Positions 59,512 through 64,000 of a DNA stretch of 64,000 bases are shown here, one piece after another. The notes under the pieces were generated by a model. The model was not told where the DNA came from. It ran no database searches and saw only the letters and a program-made list of their open reading frames with translations. Where the stretch lies: positions 186,001 to 250,000 of the forward strand of contig CAWGTL010000018.1 of NCBI GenBank assembly GCA_963825505.1, written 5' to 3'. The DNA comes from JBBQSN01 sp963825505 (GTDB taxonomy: Bacteria > Actinomycetota > Actinomycetes > Actinomycetales > CAWJMD01). Position numbers and translations under genes: made by a program. Each line of letters starts with the position of its first letter. Position 1 is the stretch's first letter.

Positions 59512-60003
59512 TCACCCCCGGGCCAGGGGCCGCCGCATCGTCCGGATGCCGGCCGGGACGTACCCGTGCCGTCGGTACAGCGCGAGGTCGGCCGAGGAGG
59601 CCGTCCCGGCGGCCAGCTCGAGCACGTCGACGCCGGGGGTGCGCTCGGCCTCGGCGTGCACCGCCTCGAGCAGGGCCGAGCCCAGCCCGCGGCCGCGCAG
59701 GTCCGGGGCGACGACCACGCGGTCGAGCCGCGCGACGGTACCGCGGACGGCGAGCCGCACCGAGCCCACCAGCCGGCCGCGGCGACCGTGCTCGCCGTCC
59801 TCGGTGGTGGTCGCCACCAGCAGGGTCGAGCCGGGGTCGGCGATCACGGCGACGACGTCCTCGAGCTCCTCACCGAGCGGCGCCACGAACGCGTCGCGCC
59901 GGCGCTGGGCCTCGCTCACGTACGCGGCCCGCTGGAGGGTGAACACCTCGCCGGCGTCGGCCGGCCGGGCCGGCCGGATCCGCACCTGCACCGAGACGGC
60001 CAC
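59512..60003 (-). CDS. GNAT-family N-acetyltransferase, 163 aa
   Basis: Acetyl-CoA site in LDRVVVAPDLRGRGLGSALLEAVHAEAER (motif A, R/QxxGxG/A), with VRLAVRGTVARL and the C-terminal LYRRHGYVPAGI. N-terminal RIRPARPADAGEVFTLQRAAYVSEAQRRRD resembles acetyltransferases of amino groups or antibiotic-like small molecules. Located 2 bp after the prcA stop, same direction, so co-transcribed with the proteasome genes; a link to proteasome function is speculative. Confidence 0.85.
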   Translation of the reverse strand: MAVSVQVRIRPARPADAGEVFTLQRAAYVSEAQRRRDAFVAPLGEELEDVVAVIADPGSTLLVATTTEDGEHGRRGRLVGSVRLAVRGTVARLDRVVVAPDLRGRGLGSALLEAVHAEAERTPGVDVLELAAGTASSADLALYRRHGYVPAGIRTMRRPLARG

Positions 60004-60005
60004 GA

Positions 60006-60851
60006 TCAGTCCTGCACCGGGCTGGTGCCCTGCCCGGGCGGGGTGTCCTGCGCCTGCGTGGCCGTGCCGTGGTCCGGCGACGGCCGGTCGCCCGTCAGCG
60101 TCTCGTGCGTGCCCGGCCGGGGGTCGTCGGTGCTGGGGACGTCGTCGGTGGGGTCGTCCTCCCGCAGCAGCCGCTCGAGCAGTGCGCCCGCCACCCGCCG
60201 GAAGGCCCGCCGGGGCCGCTGCCGGTCGAGCACGGCGACCTCGAGGTCCGGGGCGGTGAGGCGCCGGGGCTCGCCGCCGGCGGGGTCGGTACCGAGGGCC
60301 CGCACCGCGAGCCCGAGCACGTCGGCCAGCCGCATCCCCGGCTGCCAGGCGTCGCCGATGGCCCCGGCGACCGTGTCCGAGGCGCCGCCCATCACGACGA
60401 ACCCGGTCTCCTCGTTGACCGACCCGTCGTAGGTGATGCGGTACAGCTGGTCTGCGTCGGACTCGGTGGCGACCTGGGCCACCACGAGCTCGACCTCGAG
60501 CGGCTTGTTCTCGGTGGTGAACACCGCGCCGAGGGTCTGCGCGTAGGCGTTCGCGAGGCCGCGCCCGGTGACGTCGGTGCGGTCGTAGGAGTACCCGCGC
60601 AGGTCGGCGTAGCGGACGCCCGCCACCCGCAGGTTCTCGTACTCGTTGTACTTGCCCACCGCCGCGAATGCGATCCGGTCGTAGATCTCGCTGATCTTGT
60701 GCAGGGCGCGGGACGGGTTCTCCGCGACGAACGCGATGCCGTGGTCGTACGGGAGCACCACGACGGGTCGCCCGCGCGCGATCCCCTTGCGCGCGTAGTC
60801 AGCCCGGTCCTTCATCACCTGCTCGGGCGAGACGTAGAACGGCATGTTCAC
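60006..60851 (-). CDS. prcA: proteasome alpha subunit PrcA, 281 aa
   Basis: GTG 60851 overlaps the prcB stop. FYVSPEQVMKDRADYARKGIARGRPVV is the diagnostic N-terminal helix H0 region; KPLEVELVVAQV and TDGSVNEE-like YDGSVNEETGFVVMGG follow. Gating N-terminus intact. From residue ~230 a Pro/Asp/Thr-rich disordered tail of about 50 residues (DDPTDDVPSTDDPRPG...) ends in PVQD. The tail is longer than the minimum but typical of actinobacterial PrcA. Forms the outer heptameric rings. Confidence 0.96.
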   Translation of the reverse strand: MNMPFYVSPEQVMKDRADYARKGIARGRPVVVLPYDHGIAFVAENPSRALHKISEIYDRIAFAAVGKYNEYENLRVAGVRYADLRGYSYDRTDVTGRGLANAYAQTLGAVFTTENKPLEVELVVAQVATESDADQLYRITYDGSVNEETGFVVMGGASDTVAGAIGDAWQPGMRLADVLGLAVRALGTDPAGGEPRRLTAPDLEVAVLDRQRPRRAFRRVAGALLERLLREDDPTDDVPSTDDPRPGTHETLTGDRPSPDHGTATQAQDTPPGQGTSPVQD

Positions 60852-61699
60852 GGCTGGTCCCCCTCCCTCGCGCCCGAGCCACCGGGGTCACCGACCCGGC
60901 CGGCGACCACCGCCTCGACCACGCCGGCCAGCTCGTCCTCCGGCACCCGCCGGTAGCCGTCGACCGTCACCGTGGCGACCACCGGCCAGATCCGCCGGGT
61001 GAGGTCGGGCCCCCCGGTGGCCGAGTCGTCGTCGGCCGCGTCGTAGAGCGCCTCCACCGCCACCCGGACGGCCTCGCCGGCGTCGTGCGTGGGGCGGTAC
61101 AGCTTCTTCAGCGAGCCGCGGGCGAACAACGAGCCGGAGCCCACCGAGTGGTGGCCGTGCTCCTCGTAGCGTCCGCCGGTGACGTCGTAGGAGAAGATCC
61201 GGCCGCGACCGGCGTCGAGGTCGTACCCGGCGAACAGCGGCACCACCGCCAGACCCTGCATGGCCAGACCGAGGTTGCCGCGGACCATCGTCGCCAACCG
61301 GTTCGCCTTGCCGTCCAGGCTGAGCAGGACGCCCTCGATCTTCTCGTAGTGCTCGAGCTCGACCTGGAACAGGTGCACCATCTCGATCGCCAGGCCGGCG
61401 GCGCCGGCGATGCCGACGCAGGAGTACTCGTCGGCGGGGAAGACCTTCTCGATCTCGCGGTTCGCGATCAGGTTGCCCATCGTGGCGCGGCGGTCGCCCG
61501 CCATCACCACCCCGCCGGGGAAGGTCATCGCGACGATCGTCGTGGCGTGCGGGGCCAGCGGCACCTCACCGACGGGCAGGGGACGGTGCCCCGGCAGCAG
61601 GTCGGGATCGTGCGCGCGCAGGAACTCGGTGAACGAGGACGAGCCGGTGGCCGTGTACGCCCACGGCAGGTGCCCCGAACGGTTCTCGCGGTCCGTCAC
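60848..61699 (-). CDS. prcB: proteasome beta subunit PrcB, 283 aa
   Basis: GTG 61699 overlaps the pup stop. A propeptide of 52 residues ends at the self-processing site PLAPHA|TTIVAMTF, so Thr53 should become the N-terminal nucleophile; catalytic Lys and Asp lie in the following core (GGVVMAGDRRATMGNLIANREIEKVF). The propeptide has the conserved SSFTEFLR motif. Forms the catalytic inner rings. Confidence 0.97.
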   Translation of the reverse strand: MTDRENRSGHLPWAYTATGSSSFTEFLRAHDPDLLPGHRPLPVGEVPLAPHATTIVAMTFPGGVVMAGDRRATMGNLIANREIEKVFPADEYSCVGIAGAAGLAIEMVHLFQVELEHYEKIEGVLLSLDGKANRLATMVRGNLGLAMQGLAVVPLFAGYDLDAGRGRIFSYDVTGGRYEEHGHHSVGSGSLFARGSLKKLYRPTHDAGEAVRVAVEALYDAADDDSATGGPDLTRRIWPVVATVTVDGYRRVPEDELAGVVEAVVAGRVGDPGGSGAREGDQP

Positions 61700-61893
61700 T
61701 GGCCACCCTTCTGCACGAAGCCGCGCACGAACGACTCCGAGTTGGTCTCGAGCACGTCGTCGATCTCGTCGAGCAGGGAGTCGATGTCGTCGGTGTTGAC
61801 CTGGGACGCGGGCGCGGTGGGAGGCGGCTCGGGCGCCTCGTCGGGCGCGTCGCCGTCACGCCGCTGCGGTCGTTGCTGCTCCTGGCCGGACAT
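61696..61893 (-). CDS. pup: prokaryotic ubiquitin-like protein Pup, 65 aa
   Basis: ATG 61893 with GGGAGG upstream. A disordered N-terminal half (Gln/Arg/Asp/Pro-rich), a Mpa-binding helix NTDDIDSLLDEIDDVLETNSESFVRGF and the C-terminal GGQ, so Dop must deamidate it to GGE before PafA can ligate it. The Gln end is clear from the codons. The gene overlaps prcB by GTGA. Confidence 0.98.
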   Translation of the reverse strand: MSGQEQQRPQRRDGDAPDEAPEPPPTAPASQVNTDDIDSLLDEIDDVLETNSESFVRGFVQKGGQ

Positions 61894-61920
61894 CGGACCT
61901 CCCGGTGGTGTCGTGCACTG

Positions 61921-61965
61921 ATCCTAGCCAGCGCCGGATCCTCGTCAGCGCCGGATCCTCGTCAG
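61921..61965 (-). promoter_or_regulatory. pup promoter with 17-bp tandem duplication covering the dop stop
   Basis: On the minus strand CTGACGAGGATCCGGCG occurs twice in tandem (17-bp period); the first copy begins with the dop stop codon. TAGGAT (61926-61921) 16 bases after the proximal CTGACG (61948-61943) has the geometry of a -10/-35 pair, and the distal CTGACG (61965-61960) is a second copy of the -35. Transcription would start near 61914, giving a ~20-base leader with a ribosome-binding site, so pup-prcB-prcA may be expressed independently of dop. Confidence 0.5.
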
Positions 61966-63503
61966 CGGCGCGTGAGCGCCTGCACGAGCTCCGCGGCGCT
62001 CTCGCAGCGGTCGAGCAGCGGTCCGACGTGCTCCTTGGTGCCGCGCAGAGGCTCCAGCATCGGGACCCGCTGCAGCGACGGCTGACCCGGCACGTCGAAG
62101 ATCAACGAGTCCCAGCTCGCGGCGGTGACCTCGGAGCCGAACCGGGCCAGGCACCGGCCACGGAAGTACGCACGCGTGTCCTCGGGCGGGTCGGTGACCG
62201 CGACGCGCACGAGCTCGGGGTCGACGAGCCGCTCGACCGACCCGCGCTCCAGCAGCCGGTGGTACAGCCCGCGCTCGGGTCGCACGTCGCCGTACTGGAG
62301 GTCGATCGCCTCGATCCGGTGGTGGTCCCAGCCGGTTCCCTCCCGGTCCCGGAAGCCTTCCAGCAGACGGAGCTTCGCCACCCAGTCCAGCTCGCGGGCG
62401 CAGAGCATCGGGTCGCGCGCGAGCCGGTCGAGCACGTCGCCCCACCGGTGCAGGACGTCGCGGGTCTGGGCGTCGGCGTCGTCGCCGTACCGGTCGTCGA
62501 CGAACGCGGTGGCCGCCGCGTGGAACCGCTGCTGCAGCTCCACCGCGGTGAGCCGGGTGCCGTCGCGCAGGGTCACCAGCGTCCTGAGGGTGGGGTCGTG
62601 GCTCACGGCGTGCAGCGTGCTCACCGGCTGCTGCACGGTGAGGTCGGGCAGGGTCCGTGCCTCGATCATGTCCAGCACCAGCGCCGTGGTGCCCATCTTC
62701 AGGTACCCCGCCACCTCGCACAGGTTCGCGTCGCCGATGATCACGTGCAGCCGCCGGTGCTTGTCGGCGCTGGCGTGCGGCTCGTCGCGGGTGTTGATGA
62801 TCGGGCGCTTGAGGGTGGTCTCCAACCCGACCTCGACCTCGAAGAAGTCGGCGCGCTGGGACACCTGGAAGCCGGCGACGTCGCCCGACTGCCCGAGACC
62901 CACCCGGCCCGCACCGGTGACGACCTGGCGGCTCACGAAGAACGGGATGAGCCCGCGGACGATCTCCGGGAACGGCGTGGCCCGGTCCATCAGGTAGTTC
63001 TCGTGCGTCCCGTACGAGGCACCCTTGTTGTCGGTGGTGTTCTTGTAGAGGTTGACCGGCGGTTGCCCCGGCACCTCCGCGAGCCGGCGGACGGCGGTGA
63101 GCATCACCAGCTCGCCGGCCTTGTCCCACCGCACGGCGTCGAGCGGGTTGGTCACCTCGGGGCTGGAGTACTCGGGATGGGCGTGGTCGACGTAGAGGCG
63201 CGCGCCGTTGGTGAGCACGACGTTCGCCAGCGTCGGGTCGTCGAGCTCGTCGGCGAGCTCGCCACCGGGGGTGTCGGTGAGCTGGCTCGGGTGCGCCTGC
63301 TGGCGGCCCAGCTCCCACCCGCGCGCGTCGCGCAGCGGCTGCTCGTCCTCGTAGTCCCAGCGCGCGCGGCCCACCCGCGCCCCCAGCGGCGCGGCGTAGG
63401 CGTTGACGACCTGGCCCGACAGCAGCATCGGGTTGGCGGCGGGATCACCCGCGGCCGAGACGCCGTACTCGGTCTCGATCCCCATCACCCGGCGGACGGT
63501 CAT
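61962..63503 (-). CDS. dop: Pup deamidase/depupylase Dop, 513 aa
   Basis: PafA-like fold with GIETEYGVS (metal Glu), the long Dop-specific loop (residues ~45-85: WDYEDEQPLRDARGWELGRQQAHPSQLTDTPGGELADELDDP), KNTTDNKGASYGTHENYLMDR (catalytic Asp/HEN) and RPIINTRDEPHASADKHRRLHVIIGDANLCE. It converts the Pup C-terminal Gln to Glu and removes Pup from substrates. ATG 63503 with TAGTCT 6 bases upstream. Length agrees with the family. Confidence 0.97.
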   Translation of the reverse strand: MTVRRVMGIETEYGVSAAGDPAANPMLLSGQVVNAYAAPLGARVGRARWDYEDEQPLRDARGWELGRQQAHPSQLTDTPGGELADELDDPTLANVVLTNGARLYVDHAHPEYSSPEVTNPLDAVRWDKAGELVMLTAVRRLAEVPGQPPVNLYKNTTDNKGASYGTHENYLMDRATPFPEIVRGLIPFFVSRQVVTGAGRVGLGQSGDVAGFQVSQRADFFEVEVGLETTLKRPIINTRDEPHASADKHRRLHVIIGDANLCEVAGYLKMGTTALVLDMIEARTLPDLTVQQPVSTLHAVSHDPTLRTLVTLRDGTRLTAVELQQRFHAAATAFVDDRYGDDADAQTRDVLHRWGDVLDRLARDPMLCARELDWVAKLRLLEGFRDREGTGWDHHRIEAIDLQYGDVRPERGLYHRLLERGSVERLVDPELVRVAVTDPPEDTRAYFRGRCLARFGSEVTAASWDSLIFDVPGQPSLQRVPMLEPLRGTKEHVGPLLDRCESAAELVQALTRR

Positions 63504-63509
63504 GGGACG

Positions 63510-63515
63510 AGACTA
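63510..63515 (-). promoter_or_regulatory. -10 box TAGTCT for dop
   Basis: Minus-strand TAGTCT, 6 bases before ATG 63503; its TAG is also the stop codon of the upstream gene (63515-63513). Confidence 0.45.
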
Positions 63516-64000
63516 GGGAGCCGCTCCCAGGTCCCGGCACACCTGGGTCTCCGACGCGCGCACGAGCCCGTCGCCCAGGTGCTGGCGCGCCGCCTCGGAC
63601 GTGACGAGCTGCTCCAGGGTCAGGTCGAGGAAGGTCTCCAGCGCCTCCACCGCGACGCAGTCGGCCTGCTCCTCGCTCAGGCCCTTGGCCTCCAGCTGGT
63701 ACAGGACGATCTGGTACAGCGCGACCGAGTCGACGCCGACCGCCATGCACCAGGAGATCGCGTCGACCGCGCTCTCGTGGGAGCGCCCCTGCTCGAAGGC
63801 GGCGACGATCTCGGCGTCGGTCACGGCACGCAGCTGCTCGCCGATGCAGTCGAGGTGCTCGGGCGGGATCACCTCCGGCCCCCACTCCGCGAGACCGCGC
63901 GCGACGCGCTCGTCGACCGCGGCGCGATCAGCGATCGCGAGGCCGGCGACGCCGTCGACCATCCACCGGTCGTCCTGCAGGACGAGCTCGAGCGACTGGG
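63513..64000 (-). CDS. hypothetical protein, 3' portion; start lies right of the window
   Basis: The minus-strand frame is open from the right edge (residues ...QSLELVLQDDRWMVDG) to TAG 63515-63513, so the ATG at 63962 is an internal Met, not the start. Visible: about 162 residues with WMVDGVAGLAIADRAAVDERVARGLAEWG, a Cys-containing helix region (PPEHLDCIGEQLRAVTDAEIVAAFEQGRSHESAVDAISWCMAVG) and SAARQHLGDGL-like end. Four Cys in all. The first 30 or so residues suggest an NTF2-like/lipoprotein C-terminal fold, but I cannot name a family. It sits just before dop, where mpa/arc often lies nearby. Confidence 0.6.
   Translation of the reverse strand, partial: QSLELVLQDDRWMVDGVAGLAIADRAAVDERVARGLAEWGPEVIPPEHLDCIGEQLRAVTDAEIVAAFEQGRSHESAVDAISWCMAVGVDSVALYQIVLYQLEAKGLSEEQADCVAVEALETFLDLTLEQLVTSEAARQHLGDGLVRASETQVCRDLGAAP

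Noticed and set aside
59495..59530. GGTTCGA-like string resembling a tRNA T-arm
   Set aside because: No acceptor stem, anticodon arm or length; the gap is 12 bp between two stops.
1..64000. Prophage, IS element, integron or plasmid functions
   Set aside because: No transposase, integrase, replication or structural phage genes, and gene content is typical chromosome throughout.

Overview
The window is bacterial chromosome of very high G+C content with strong G/C preference at third codon positions. A Pup-proteasome locus (dop, pup, prcB, prcA, pafA, pafB, pafC), tatA/tatC next to a HelY helicase, RbpA, a polyphosphate glucokinase and a DUF3866 protein place it in the Actinomycetes. The gene mix (KamA-type aminomutase, ClpP pair beside an XRE regulator) would fit Propionibacteriales/Nocardioidaceae, but that finer placement is an inference. 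I found no phage, plasmid, IS element, CRISPR array, rRNA or tRNA. Most of the region is ordinary core and metabolic chromosome.

Layout. 1-5.0 kb: tail of an alpha/beta hydrolase, a decayed TAP-type hydrolase remnant, a Cys-rich pentapeptide-repeat protein, a VOC protein, an MFS exporter, a small Cys protein and a methyltransferase. 5.1-9.1 kb: ppgK with an overlapping ATPase gene, a pirin, and an SRPBCC-ArsR-SRPBCC operon behind a palindromic operator. 9-18.4 kb: a FadD-type ligase, an acyltransferase/aldo-keto reductase pair, a secreted M15 peptidase, an overlapping MFS-GDPD-MFS operon, and rbpA behind a SigR-type promoter. 18.5-21.4 kb: the lnt-ppm1-fxsA operon. 22-26.2 kb: aldehyde dehydrogenase with two class III aminotransferases. 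26.4-33.7 kb: AGPAT, amidohydrolase, DUF2306, DEAD-box helicase, VOC, phosphotransferase, DinB. 33.8-35.4 kb: a tandem clpP pair facing a PopR-like regulator. 35.5-46.8 kb: assorted enzymes including an APC transporter/USP pair, an M4 peptidase, a KamA-family radical SAM enzyme with an Lrp regulator, a 5'-3' exonuclease and a second pirin. 46.8-64 kb: helY, a lipid kinase, tatC, tatA, pafC, pafB, two FKBPs, pafA, prcA, prcB, pup, dop.

The right-hand third works as a protein quality-control block: Dop deamidates Pup, PafA ligates it to substrates, PrcBA degrades them, and PafBC is the WYL-type DNA-damage activator. The ATPase Mpa/ARC is not in the window. Most operon neighbours overlap by 4 bases (GTGA or ATGA), and many first genes carry a TANNNT -10 box (often TAGGGT) 6-8 bases before the start codon, which suggests leaderless transcripts.

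The most important caution is that at least seven, and probably nine, breaks in otherwise normal genes are each explained by one extra base: pentapeptide protein, MFS, methyltransferase, XRE regulator, APC transporter twice, helY twice, pafC. A one-directional pattern like this looks more like residual insertion errors in the assembly than biology, and it makes several genes look fused, truncated or overlapping. No clearly new biological system was found. The best leads are the clpP/PopR-like locus, the repeated intergenic hairpin, the 17-bp duplication in front of pup, and the KamA/Lrp locus.
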